From the NCBI RefSeq assembly GCF_000348785.1, contig NC_020520.1:310001-374000 (forward strand): a stretch of 64,000 nt of DNA, written 5' to 3'. Each line of letters opens with the position of its first letter. Within the stretch, counting starts at the first letter, position 1. The notes under the pieces were generated by a model. It did not search any database. It was given only the letters and a program-made list of their open reading frames with translations, and was not told the DNA's origin. The DNA comes from Ilumatobacter coccineus YM16-304. Its GTDB lineage: Bacteria > Actinomycetota > Acidimicrobiia > Acidimicrobiales > Ilumatobacteraceae. This document shows positions 35,185 to 43,116 of this stretch, piece by piece. The position numbers and the translations under genes were made by a program.

Positions 35185-38100
35185 ATGTCCACACTTCACA
35201 GCCGTTCGCGGCGACGGGCTGCAGTCTCTGCAGTCACGGTCGCTGGGCTCGGCCTCACGACTGCGGTCGTCGGCGGTGTCTCACCGCTCGTCGGCGCGGC
35301 AGACGGCGACGAGACCGTTCAGATCTTGTCGTTCAACGACTATCACGGCCATGTCGAGGCCGACACACCCGGCACGATCGACGGGTCGTTCGACGACGAT
35401 CAAGCTGCCGGTGGAGCCGAGTACCTCTCGGCGAAGCTGACCGAGCTGCGCGAAGCGACCGACGCCGACAACAGTTACACGGTCGCGGCCGGTGACCTCA
35501 TCGGCGGTTCGCCCTACTTCTCGGGCCTGTTCCACGACGAACCCTCGGTCGAGTCGCTCAACGCAATGGGCCTCGACTACTCGGGTGTCGGCAACCACGA
35601 GTTCGACGAGGGGGTGACCGAGTTGATGCGGATGCAGAACGGCGGCTGCCATCCCGACGACGGTTGCTACTTCACCGACTACGACGACGACACACCTGGC
35701 GATCAAGAGTTCTCGGGCGCGGTGTTCTCATGGCTCGCTGCGAACGTCACCGAGGACGCACCCGACGGCACCGACGACTTCGCCGACACGATCGCTCCGT
35801 GGTCGGTCGAGACGACCGAGGCCGGACACGAGATCGCCTTCATCGGCATGACGCTCGAAGGCACGCCCGAACTCGTTGCGGCATCCGGCATCACCGGCTT
35901 CACGTTCCACGACGAGATCGTCGCCGGTAACGCTGCCGTGGCCGACATCAAGCTGGCGCATCCGACACTCGAGACGATCATCGTGCTGCTCCACGAAGGT
36001 GGCATCCCGAGTCCGTTCGCGATCAACGGTTGTGCCGGCGTGTCCGGACCGGTCGTCGAGATCGCCGAAGGACTCGACGCCGAGATCGACGCGATCGTCA
36101 CCGGCCACACGCACCAGCCGTACACGTGCTCCATCCCAGACCCGGACGACGATCCGCGTCCGGTCGTGAGCGCCTGGTCGTTCGGCCGAGTCGTCACCGA
36201 GATGATCCTCGAACTCGACGACGACGGCGAAGTCGATCGTGACACGTTCACGATGGTGAACCACCCGGTGATGCAGGCCGAACTCACGCCCGACCCCGTG
36301 CAGACGTCGATCATCGAGAAGTGGTCGCCGCTCGCCGAATCGATCGGCAGCACACCGGTGGGCACCATCACCGCCGACATCACGCGCGGCGAAAACGGTG
36401 GCAACCGCGGCATCGAGTCGGCAGCGGGCAACCTCGTCGCCGATGCGCAACTCGCGGCGACCGCCGAGGCTCCGCTCAACGCGGAGATCGCCTTCATGAA
36501 CCCCGGTGGTCTGCGCAGCGACCTCACCTACGCGACGTCCGACAAGGGCGAAGGCGACGGCGTCGTCACGTACGGCGAAGCGTTCACGTTCCAGCCGTTC
36601 AACAACACGATGTTCGTGTTGCCGATGACCGGAGCGCAGATCCAGTCGGTGCTCGAAGAGCAGTGCCAGCCGGGTGGCAGCAGCCGCCCGTTCCTGCACC
36701 TCGGTGTGTCGGAGGGCTTCACGTACGACCTCGTCACCTCGAGTGTCGGCTCGACCTGTACCGGCGTGGAGGTCTCGAACGTCAAGCTCAACGGCGTCGA
36801 CATCGAGCCCGCTGCGATCTATCAGGTCGCGGTCAACAACTTCCTCGCTGACGGTGGCGACAACTTCGACACCTTCGCCGAGGTCGACCCGTTCGACCGT
36901 AAGCCGGGCCCGCAGGACATCGATGCGCTCAACGACTACCTCGACGCGAACTCGCCGGTCGAACCGCCGTCGATCGATCGAGTCAACGAGACGTTGACGG
37001 TGCTGCCCGGCACCACCGAAGCGCTCACCCCGGCCCGCCTCCTCGAAACCCGCGTGGGCGACGACAAGAAGACGGTCGACGGTGAGTTCGAAGGCATCGG
37101 CCCGAACCCGGCCGACGAGGTGGTCGAACTGACCGTGCTCGAGCGCGGTGGGGTGCCCGAGGGCGCCGACGCCGTGTGGCTCAATGTCGCGGCCATTCGC
37201 CCCGACACCAAGGGCTACCTCACGGTGTACCCGTGCGACGCCGAGCGTCCGCTCTCGGCCAACGCCAACTACACCGCCGGCTCGGTCGTCTCGAACGCCG
37301 TGCTCGCCAAGGTCAGCGACGAGGGCACGGTGTGCATCTACACCAACCGCACCTCCGAGCTGACCGCCGACGTCATCGCGTACGTGCCCTCGGGTGGATC
37401 GCCCACGGCAATCGACCCGGTGCGGTACCTCGAGACCCGTGTCGGCGACGACGCCAAGACCTTCGACGGTCTGTTCGAAGGCGACGGCCCGATCCTCGGT
37501 GACACGACACTGAAGCTCGACGTCGCCGGACGTGGTGACGTCGCTGCCGATGCGAAGGCAGTCGTGATGAACGTCGCTGCGATCAACCCGGCGACCAACG
37601 GCTACCTGACCATCTACGCATGTGACGACGATCGGCCGCTCGCGGCCAGCGTCAACTTCCGTGCCGACGAGGTCCGGTCGAACTCGGTCACCGCGGGTAT
37701 CGGTGAAGACGGCGACGTCTGCATCTACGCCCGCCAGACCGTCGAGGTCACCATCGACATCAACGGCTTCATCCCGGCCGATGGTTCGCCCGATCCGGTC
37801 GAACCGGCTCGCATCCTCGAGACCCGTATCGCCGACGAGTACAAGACCGTCGACGGTGAACGCGAGGGCGAAGGTCCCGTCGCAGCCGGCGAGGTGGTCG
37901 AGTTGATCGTCGCCGGACGTGGTGGCGTCGCCGACGACGCGGTGACCGCGGTGCTCAACATCGCAACGGTCAACCCGACCGGCCCCGGCTACGCAACGGC
38001 GTACCCGTGCGGTGAGGAACAGCCGAACACGGCGAACGTCAACTACCGAGGTGGCGACGTCAACTCCAACGCCGTCGTCGCCAAGATCGGTGACGAGGGC

Positions 38101-38193
38101 AAGGTGTGCATCTTCACCTCCGCCGCCACCGACATGGTGGTCGACGTGACCGCGGAGATCCCCGTGGTCGTGCCGCACCGCCCGGCCAGCTGA
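35185..38193 (+). CDS. secreted 5'-nucleotidase-type metallophosphatase with three C-terminal repeats
   Basis: 1002 residues, preceded by GGAGGA. A signal peptide (residues 1-39) ends at VGAADG. The metallophosphatase domain has SFNDYHGH, AGDLIGGSPYFSG, VGNHEFDEG and VTGHTHQPY. The 5'-nucleotidase C-terminal domain (about 395-580) has NPGGLRSDL and NNFLADGGDNF. From about 614 come three ~129-residue repeats (starting near 614, 744 and 872), each with (P/Y)xR(L/I)LETR at the front, a YPC/YAC and a VCI(Y/F) cysteine, and a final VD(V/I) strand. The protein probably releases phosphate or nucleosides outside the cell, with the repeats for binding or attachment. Confidence 0.9.
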   Translation: MSTLHSRSRRRAAVSAVTVAGLGLTTAVVGGVSPLVGAADGDETVQILSFNDYHGHVEADTPGTIDGSFDDDQAAGGAEYLSAKLTELREATDADNSYTVAAGDLIGGSPYFSGLFHDEPSVESLNAMGLDYSGVGNHEFDEGVTELMRMQNGGCHPDDGCYFTDYDDDTPGDQEFSGAVFSWLAANVTEDAPDGTDDFADTIAPWSVETTEAGHEIAFIGMTLEGTPELVAASGITGFTFHDEIVAGNAAVADIKLAHPTLETIIVLLHEGGIPSPFAINGCAGVSGPVVEIAEGLDAEIDAIVTGHTHQPYTCSIPDPDDDPRPVVSAWSFGRVVTEMILELDDDGEVDRDTFTMVNHPVMQAELTPDPVQTSIIEKWSPLAESIGSTPVGTITADITRGENGGNRGIESAAGNLVADAQLAATAEAPLNAEIAFMNPGGLRSDLTYATSDKGEGDGVVTYGEAFTFQPFNNTMFVLPMTGAQIQSVLEEQCQPGGSSRPFLHLGVSEGFTYDLVTSSVGSTCTGVEVSNVKLNGVDIEPAAIYQVAVNNFLADGGDNFDTFAEVDPFDRKPGPQDIDALNDYLDANSPVEPPSIDRVNETLTVLPGTTEALTPARLLETRVGDDKKTVDGEFEGIGPNPADEVVELTVLERGGVPEGADAVWLNVAAIRPDTKGYLTVYPCDAERPLSANANYTAGSVVSNAVLAKVSDEGTVCIYTNRTSELTADVIAYVPSGGSPTAIDPVRYLETRVGDDAKTFDGLFEGDGPILGDTTLKLDVAGRGDVAADAKAVVMNVAAINPATNGYLTIYACDDDRPLAASVNFRADEVRSNSVTAGIGEDGDVCIYARQTVEVTIDINGFIPADGSPDPVEPARILETRIADEYKTVDGEREGEGPVAAGEVVELIVAGRGGVADDAVTAVLNIATVNPTGPGYATAYPCGEEQPNTANVNYRGGDVNSNAVVAKIGDEGKVCIFTSAATDMVVDVTAEIPVVVPHRPAS

Positions 38194-38198
38194 CGCAT

Positions 38199-38229
38199 CG
38201 ACCGTCGTGCCCAGTCGGCACGACGGTCG
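38199..38229. terminator. bidirectional terminator hairpin between convergent genes
   Basis: A perfect 13-bp stem, CGACCGTCGTGCC (38199-38211) / GGCACGACGGTCG (38217-38229), with loop CAGTC. It begins 6 bases after the nucleotidase stop and precedes the stop of the leftward methyltransferase (38328). Confidence 0.8.
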
Positions 38230-38327
38230 GTTGCAACGAACAACCGATGGCGCCCGTGCCCGGATCCGCACCGCGAGGTGGTCAGGATCCGAGTGCGGGC
38301 GCCGTCGCGTTCACGGGAGCCGGCCCT

Positions 38328-38969
38328 CTACGACGCTTTGGTCGCCGTGCCGATGATCTGGTGACGCACCCACGCGGCGGAGCGTCCCCGATCGATCTCG
38401 TCGAGCTCGACCGAGGCGAACGGCCCGGCGCGGAGCAGATCGGCGGTCGTCTGGTCGATGCGGCAGCCGTTGAACATCCAACGGTGCGGACGTCGGAGCA
38501 CCTGCTGCAGCCGTCGAGTGCGCGAACCCTCGGGCGAGCGGACGTGCTCGATGAAGAAGTACACGCCGCCCGGCGTGAGCATCCGGTGCGCCTCCTCGAC
38601 GACCGCGGCCGGATCGTCGACACCGCACAGCAGCAACGTGCCGACCACGCCGTCGGCCGCACCGTCGGCCACGTCGACCGACTCGCCTCGCAAGCTGCGG
38701 ATCTCGAGATCGACGCCGTGCCGTTCGGCTTGCGCCCGCAACCGCTCGTGCATGTGGGGGTTCGGCTCGATCGCGATGACCTTCACACCTGGCTGGTAGT
38801 AGCGCATGTTCGCACCGGTTCCGGGGCCGAGTTCGACGATCGTGCCGCTCATCGTTCCGATGACGTCGGACTTGCGTTCCCCGAACGCGGCATGACCGTC
38901 GGCGGCGCCGGCGTCGAGCAGCTTGGCTTCGAAACGGCTCCGGAGTTTCTGCTTCGCGAAGTCAGGCAT
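38328..38969 (-). CDS. class I SAM-dependent methyltransferase
   Basis: 213 residues. Motif I is IVELGPGTGANMRYYQPG, the acidic strand end is AIEPNPHMHERL, and later motifs are TLLLCGVDDP and MLTPGGVYFFIEHVRSP, close to METTL7/UbiE-like methyltransferases. No neighbour defines the substrate. Bases 38230-38327, downstream of the terminator, hold no gene I can support. Confidence 0.85.
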   Translation of the reverse strand: MPDFAKQKLRSRFEAKLLDAGAADGHAAFGERKSDVIGTMSGTIVELGPGTGANMRYYQPGVKVIAIEPNPHMHERLRAQAERHGVDLEIRSLRGESVDVADGAADGVVGTLLLCGVDDPAAVVEEAHRMLTPGGVYFFIEHVRSPEGSRTRRLQQVLRRPHRWMFNGCRIDQTTADLLRAGPFASVELDEIDRGRSAAWVRHQIIGTATKAS

Positions 38970-39034
38970 CGCGACACGCTAGGTCGGGGCACCGTCCGCA
39001 AGCGCAGCTCCGTCGGTTCGTTAACGTCTGAACG

Positions 39035-39469
39035 ATGAGTACCCGATCACCTCACGACGTGTCGGCGAGCATGCATGCGCAGGACCGAGTGGCGCAGGGC
39101 ATGGCGATGTCGATCGACGCGGTCGACGACGGTTCGGCCACGGTGTCGATGGTGGTGACCGACGAGATGTGCAACGGTCTCGGGGTCTGTCACGGCGGCC
39201 TGCTGTTCACGCTCGCCGACACGGCGATGGCGCACGCGTCGAACGCCGGCGATCAGCGAGCGTTCTCGACCACGGCGCAGATCGACTGGATCAACTCGGC
39301 CCTGGTCGGCCAGACCCTCACGGCGACGAGCACACGGATCAGCCAGCGCAGCAAGAGTTCGATCCACGACGTGATGGTCGTCAACGATCTCGGCGAGACC
39401 ATCGCCTTGGTCCGCGGGCAGACCCTGACCGTCGGCGGCGCGGTGGCCGTGTCCGACCCGGCGAGCTGA
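39035..39469 (+). CDS. paaI: PaaI-type hydroxyphenylacetyl-CoA thioesterase
   Basis: 144 residues of the hotdog-fold PaaI group. MCNGLGVCHGGLLFTLADTAMAHASN is the family signature with the catalytic Asp, and VRGQTLTVGG ends the core. The thioesterase rescues CoA from dead-end intermediates of the aerobic phenylacetate pathway. Its position just upstream of marR-paaADBC supports the name. Residues 1-20 are a short hydrophilic head. Confidence 0.88.
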   Translation: MSTRSPHDVSASMHAQDRVAQGMAMSIDAVDDGSATVSMVVTDEMCNGLGVCHGGLLFTLADTAMAHASNAGDQRAFSTTAQIDWINSALVGQTLTATSTRISQRSKSSIHDVMVVNDLGETIALVRGQTLTVGGAVAVSDPAS

Positions 39470-39470
39470 C

Positions 39471-39974
39471 GTGACCGGCTCCGACTCTGGCGCCCCCGGC
39501 GCCGACGACTTCGAGGCACGTGCCGCGGCTCGTGTGTCCGACCTCGGCGACGACATCGACGTCACGACGTTCGCCGCGATGTTCGATCTGTTTCGGGCGT
39601 CGGCGCGCCTCATCAGCGACCTCGAGAACACGGTCCATCGGCCCGCCGGGCTGTCGACCGCCGGCTTTCGTGTGCTGTTCACCGTATGGGTCTTCGAGTC
39701 GTTGGAGCCGCGGCAGATCGCTCACCTGTCCGGCGTGTCGCGCGCTGCGGTGTCGGGCGTGGTCGCCACGCTCGAACGTGACGGCTTCGTCACCCGAACG
39801 CGCCGGACCGACGACCGGCGACTGATCAGCGTCGAGCCGACCGATGCGGGCCGCGCCGTGCTCGCCTCGGCGTATCAGCAGCAGAACCTGCGCGAGCGCG
39901 AGCTGTTCTCGACGTTGTCGGCCGACGAGTTGGCGCAGTTCACGGCGACGCTGCGCAAGCTCCTCGCCACGTGA
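39471..39974 (+). CDS. MarR-family regulator of the phenylacetate cluster
   Basis: 167 residues, GTG start one base after the paaI stop. The winged helix LEPRQIAHLSGVSRAAVSGVVATLERDGFVTRTRRTDDRRLISVEPT is the MarR signature. A near-palindrome, GTTAAGGCCTTGAC, lies 31 bases before paaA and is a natural target. MarR-type repressors that respond to phenylacetyl-CoA or related ligands control paa genes in several bacteria; here the role is inferred from position. Confidence 0.9.
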   Translation: MTGSDSGAPGADDFEARAAARVSDLGDDIDVTTFAAMFDLFRASARLISDLENTVHRPAGLSTAGFRVLFTVWVFESLEPRQIAHLSGVSRAAVSGVVATLERDGFVTRTRRTDDRRLISVEPTDAGRAVLASAYQQQNLRERELFSTLSADELAQFTATLRKLLAT

Positions 39975-40008
39975 CCGGCGACGCCTACCGGCAACGGTCA
40001 GCGAGATA

Positions 40009-40022
40009 GTTAAGGCCTTGAC
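40009..40022. promoter_or_regulatory. near-palindromic operator before paaA
   Basis: GTTAAGGCCTTGAC is symmetric except for one base pair per half (GTTAAGG against GTCAAGG). It sits in the 78-base gap between the MarR gene and paaA, 31 bases before the paaA start, and is the only symmetric site in that gap. Confidence 0.55.
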
Positions 40023-40052
40023 GATCTCGGGCCGTCGCGCGACGATGGACCC

Positions 40053-40985
40053 ATGAGAACGCTGGCCGCTCCTCCGACAGGCGGGCGAACCTGGTCCGAC
40101 CTCGATGACTTCCAGTCGTTCATCGACGACGGCGGCATCGTCGAACCCTCCGACGAGATGCCCGACGAGTACCGCAACGAGGTCTTCCGCTTCATCGAGT
40201 TCCACGCCAACTCCGAGTTGATGGGTGGGCTCACCGAACGCGACTGGATCCCCCACGCGCCGGGCCTGCGGCTCAAACAGATCTTTCTCGCCAAGACGCA
40301 GGACGAGATCGGCCACGCGCATCTGCTCTACATGGTCGCCGCCGACATGGGCGTGAAGACGCGAACCGAGATGCTCGAGCAGCTGTTCGACGGGCGCTCC
40401 CGTTTCCACAACGTCTTCCACTACCAAGCCGTCACCTGGGCCGATCAGGTGGCGATCGCCTACCTCGTCGACGCGGCAGCGTTCGCGAGTCAACGAGCCG
40501 TCTTCGCCGAGTGCACCTACGGGCCGTACAAGCGAGTGCTCAAGCGCATCGTCGCCGAAGAGGGCTTTCACATGCGGCACGGCGAAGAGATGCTGCTGCG
40601 CCTGGCCACGGGCACGCCGACGCAGCACGAGATGTTCCAGGCTGCGCTCGATCGCTGGTGGTGGCCGGCGGTGCAGTTGTTCGGCCCCGACTCTCCTCCG
40701 GGCGACGCCGACCCGTTGATCCGTTGGAAGATCAAGTCGCAGCGCAACGAAGTGCTGCGCGACGCCTACGTGCAGAAGTACGTGCCGCTGCTGCAGAGCT
40801 ACGGGTTCCGCATCCCCGACGACGAGCTCCATCAGGATGCCGCCGGTCGGTGGGTCACGAGCACGATCGACTGGGAGCCGTTGAAGGCGACCATGCGCAA
40901 TGGTGGCCCCGACTCGGCTCGCCGCATCAAGACGGCAGCCGACAACTGGGCCGACACCGCCTGGGTGCGCGAGGCCCTCGGATGA
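40053..40985 (+). CDS. paaA: phenylacetyl-CoA 1,2-epoxidase catalytic subunit
   Basis: 310 residues. The di-iron ferritin-like core shows FLAKTQDEIGHAHLLY and IVAEEGFHMRHGEEML, the two ExxH pairs; FHNVFHYQAVTWADQ and MFQAALDRWWWPAVQLFGP are typical of PaaA. The enzyme forms the ring-1,2-epoxide of phenylacetyl-CoA with PaaC as partner, and electrons from PaaE. The stop overlaps the paaD start as ATGA. The start ATG 40053 matches the usual short N-terminus. Confidence 0.95.
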   Translation: MRTLAAPPTGGRTWSDLDDFQSFIDDGGIVEPSDEMPDEYRNEVFRFIEFHANSELMGGLTERDWIPHAPGLRLKQIFLAKTQDEIGHAHLLYMVAADMGVKTRTEMLEQLFDGRSRFHNVFHYQAVTWADQVAIAYLVDAAAFASQRAVFAECTYGPYKRVLKRIVAEEGFHMRHGEEMLLRLATGTPTQHEMFQAALDRWWWPAVQLFGPDSPPGDADPLIRWKIKSQRNEVLRDAYVQKYVPLLQSYGFRIPDDELHQDAAGRWVTSTIDWEPLKATMRNGGPDSARRIKTAADNWADTAWVREALG

Positions 40986-41527
40986 GCACTGTCATCCCGA
41001 GCGCGGTCGCCTCCGTGTCGATGCTCGACGCTGTTCGTGAGGCGGTCGCCGCGGTCGACGATCCGGAGTATCCCGATGTCTCCATCGTCGACCTGGGTCT
41101 CCTCGAATCGCTCGACGTCGTCGGCTCGCGAGCGACCGTCGGCCTGATCCCGACCTTCTCGGGTTGCCCGGCGCTGCACATGATCGCCGCCGACGTGGCG
41201 GCATCGGTCGAAGCCGTCACCGGCATCGCCGAGTGCGTGGTCGCATGGCTTCCCGGCCCGGTGTGGTCGACCGATCGCATGTCGAGCGCTGCAGCCCGGC
41301 GCCTGTCCGACGAGTACACCGTCACGCTGCGCCGCAAAGACGGTGGCCTCCGCTGCCCGGTCTGCGGCAGCGACGCGGTCACCGATCAGTCGATGGCCGG
41401 CCCCACCCGCTGCCGCTCGATCGCCTGGTGCAACACCTGCCGCAACCCCGTCGAAGTCATGCGCACCACCAACCTGGTTATTTCCATCCCGGATGGAAAT
41501 AACCAGGTTCGGGGAGGTGGGGCGTGA
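40982..41527 (+). CDS. paaD: PaaD, epoxidase maturation protein (MIP18/DUF59 plus zinc-ribbon-like tail)
   Basis: 181 residues starting at the ATGA overlap with paaA. The MIP18/DUF59 domain has VDDPEYPDVSIVDLGLLES and TFSGCPALHMI; the C-terminal cysteines CPVCGS and WCNTC are the PaaD tail, thought to serve Fe-S or di-iron assembly. The final ~18 residues (from TTNLVISIPDG) are encoded by a perfect 39-bp palindrome and are not part of the family's usual end. The stop overlaps the paaB start as GTGA. Confidence 0.93.
   Translation: MSTVIPSAVASVSMLDAVREAVAAVDDPEYPDVSIVDLGLLESLDVVGSRATVGLIPTFSGCPALHMIAADVAASVEAVTGIAECVVAWLPGPVWSTDRMSSAAARRLSDEYTVTLRRKDGGLRCPVCGSDAVTDQSMAGPTRCRSIAWCNTCRNPVEVMRTTNLVISIPDGNNQVRGGGA
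41471..41509. repeat. perfect 39-bp palindrome inside the 3' end of paaD
   Basis: AACCTGGTTATTTCCATCC (41471-41489) is the exact reverse complement of 41491-41509, with a single C in the middle. Its outer arms, AACCTGGTTA / TAACCAGGTT, are shared with the palindrome at 56760-56804. It lies in frame in paaD and 15 bases before the paaB start. Confidence 0.92.
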
Positions 41528-41796
41528 ACACGTACGAGGTGTTCTTGAAGAAGCCGGGCAAAGACGAGTTCCGGCACGCCGGGACGCTCGATGCCCCCGA
41601 CCCCGACATGGCGTTGATGCTTGCCCGAGAGACGCACAGCCGTCGGGGTGAAGGTGCCGAGATGTGGCTCGTCGATCGCAACGACGTGCTGGTCGGCGAC
41701 CCCGACCACCTGGCGCTCACCGCCGACAAACCACATCGCCACAACGACGGCACCGCTGTGGCCGCCCGTCGCCGAGAGAACCGAGCGAGCTCATGA
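41524..41796 (+). CDS. paaB: phenylacetyl-CoA epoxidase subunit PaaB
   Basis: 90 residues. The small PaaB fold is recognised from YEVFLKKPGKDEFRHAGTLDAPDPDMAL, then ARETHSRRGEGAEMWLVDR. PaaB bridges PaaAC heterodimers in the epoxidase complex and has no known catalytic residue. GTG start overlaps the paaD stop, and its own stop overlaps the paaC start (ATGA), so all four genes are translationally linked. Confidence 0.94.
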   Translation: MNTYEVFLKKPGKDEFRHAGTLDAPDPDMALMLARETHSRRGEGAEMWLVDRNDVLVGDPDHLALTADKPHRHNDGTAVAARRRENRASS

Positions 41797-42545
41797 CCCT
41801 GTCCGACGGTTCACGCGAGTTCCTGCTGGCCCTGGCCGACGACGAGCACATGATCGGAGCTCGGCACACGTCGTGGATCGGTCTCGGGCCGTTTCTCGAA
41901 GAGGACCTCGCCTTCTGTTCGATCGCGCAGGACGAGCTCGGTCACGCCATCGCGCTCTACGAGATCCTGCTCGACGATGCCGGCCGTTCGCGCGACGAAC
42001 TCGATGCCTTCGCGATCATGCGAGACGCAAAGGAGTTCCGCAGTTGCCAACTCGCCGAGGTCGAGTGCGGCGCGTGGAGCGACTCGCTCGTACGCCACTG
42101 GCTCTACGACCGCGCCGAGTCGCTTCGGTGGGAGGCCCTGCTCGACTCGAGCGACCAGGCTGTGGCGTCGCTCGCGGCACGAGCGCTTCGCGAAGAGTCG
42201 TTTCATCTCGCGCACGCCGCGCAGTTCATGTCACGAATCGCACCGGACCGGCCACGCCAGATCCTCGACTCGATCGATCGGCTCCTGCCCCTGGCGATCC
42301 GACAGTGGCAACCCGTCGACGGGGAGCCGGCCGCACTCGCCGACGGTGTCGCCACCGCCTCGTCGGCGGAGCTCGCCGAACGCTGGGAGCTCGCGGTGCG
42401 CGCCGACCTCGCCGACTGGAACCTCGAAGTCGCCTGGCCTGCCGTGCCCGACGTCGCCTCGCGCACCGAACGCAGCGTGGGATTCGACGACTTCCTCACC
42501 GGGCTTCGCAAGGTGATCGTCCTCGACGAAGCCGCCGTCTGGTGA
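41793..42545 (+). CDS. paaC: phenylacetyl-CoA epoxidase structural subunit PaaC
   Basis: 250 residues from ATG 41793. The ferritin-like fold shows AFCSIAQDELGHAIALYEI and ALREESFHLAHAAQF; the typical motif RHTSWIGLGPFLEEDLAF opens the protein. PaaC forms the non-catalytic partner of PaaA. It is the last paa gene in the window: no PaaE reductase, PaaK ligase or ring-opening genes follow. Confidence 0.94.
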   Translation: MTLSDGSREFLLALADDEHMIGARHTSWIGLGPFLEEDLAFCSIAQDELGHAIALYEILLDDAGRSRDELDAFAIMRDAKEFRSCQLAEVECGAWSDSLVRHWLYDRAESLRWEALLDSSDQAVASLAARALREESFHLAHAAQFMSRIAPDRPRQILDSIDRLLPLAIRQWQPVDGEPAALADGVATASSAELAERWELAVRADLADWNLEVAWPAVPDVASRTERSVGFDDFLTGLRKVIVLDEAAVW

Positions 42546-42606
42546 CGCGCTGAGCGTCACCACCACCCAGCTCACATCTGTCCAACATCACGAACCGGAG
42601 ACCTCA

Positions 42607-42999
42607 ATGCCCACACTCACCAGCCTCTGCACCATCGTCGTCACCCTCGACTTCACCCCGATCGGCAAGGTCGGAACCGGCCTGCGCATCGACGTTCCGT
42701 TCAGCGGCGTGGCGACGTCGTCGCACTGGGACGGCGAACGGCCCGTCGAAGGGGTCGACTACGTCACCATCGACGGCAACGGCATCCAGCAGCTCGACAT
42801 CCGCGGCCGCATCGGCACCGGCAAAGAGGTCGTGAGCTACCGCGCCGTCGGCCGCGGCAACGAGGCCGGACCGATGGAACTGCTGGTCTTCGAAACCGCC
42901 AACGAAGAACTCGCGCATCTCAACTCGACGATCGCCGTCGCGGTCGGATCGGTCGATGGCAACCAACTCACCCTCGACGTCTCCGCCGTCGAACGCTGA
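42607..42999 (+). CDS. DUF3237-family protein
   Basis: 130 residues, preceded by GGAG. The pattern VPFSGVATSSHWDGERPVEG, then YRAVGRGNEAG and FETANEELAHLN, matches DUF3237 beta-barrel-like proteins, which are of unknown function. It is 61 bases after paaC and on the same strand, so it may be transcribed with the paa genes. Confidence 0.75.
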   Translation: MPTLTSLCTIVVTLDFTPIGKVGTGLRIDVPFSGVATSSHWDGERPVEGVDYVTIDGNGIQQLDIRGRIGTGKEVVSYRAVGRGNEAGPMELLVFETANEELAHLNSTIAVAVGSVDGNQLTLDVSAVER

Positions 43000-43011
43000 A
43001 CCCCACAACCG

Positions 43012-43038
43012 GTCATCTGGTGTCAGACACCGGATGAC
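43012..43038. repeat. REP-like palindrome, GGTGTC-A-GACACC family
   Basis: A 27-bp palindrome, GTCATC-T-GGTGTC, A, GACACC-G-GATGAC, 13 bases after the DUF3237 stop. One T-G wobble aside, the arms are fully complementary. First of the series that brackets the heliorhodopsin gene. Confidence 0.88.
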
Positions 43039-43116
43039 GGGGGCGTGACCGTTGTTTCCGCGAGAAGTGTCGAGCATCGTGAGAGTGGCACGGCGAATTC
43101 GGGGTACATGTAGAAC

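Noticed and set aside
35728-38271. Very long open frame opposite the nucleotidase (also 5154-7022 and 26913-29039 on the minus strand)
   Set aside because: These mirror real genes, are rich in Arg, Asp, Gly, Val and His, and have no recognisable domain, as expected from high-GC shadow frames.
38230-38327. Possible small gene downstream of the nucleotidase terminator
   Set aside because: The frames there are only extensions of shadow frames, with no ribosome site or domain.
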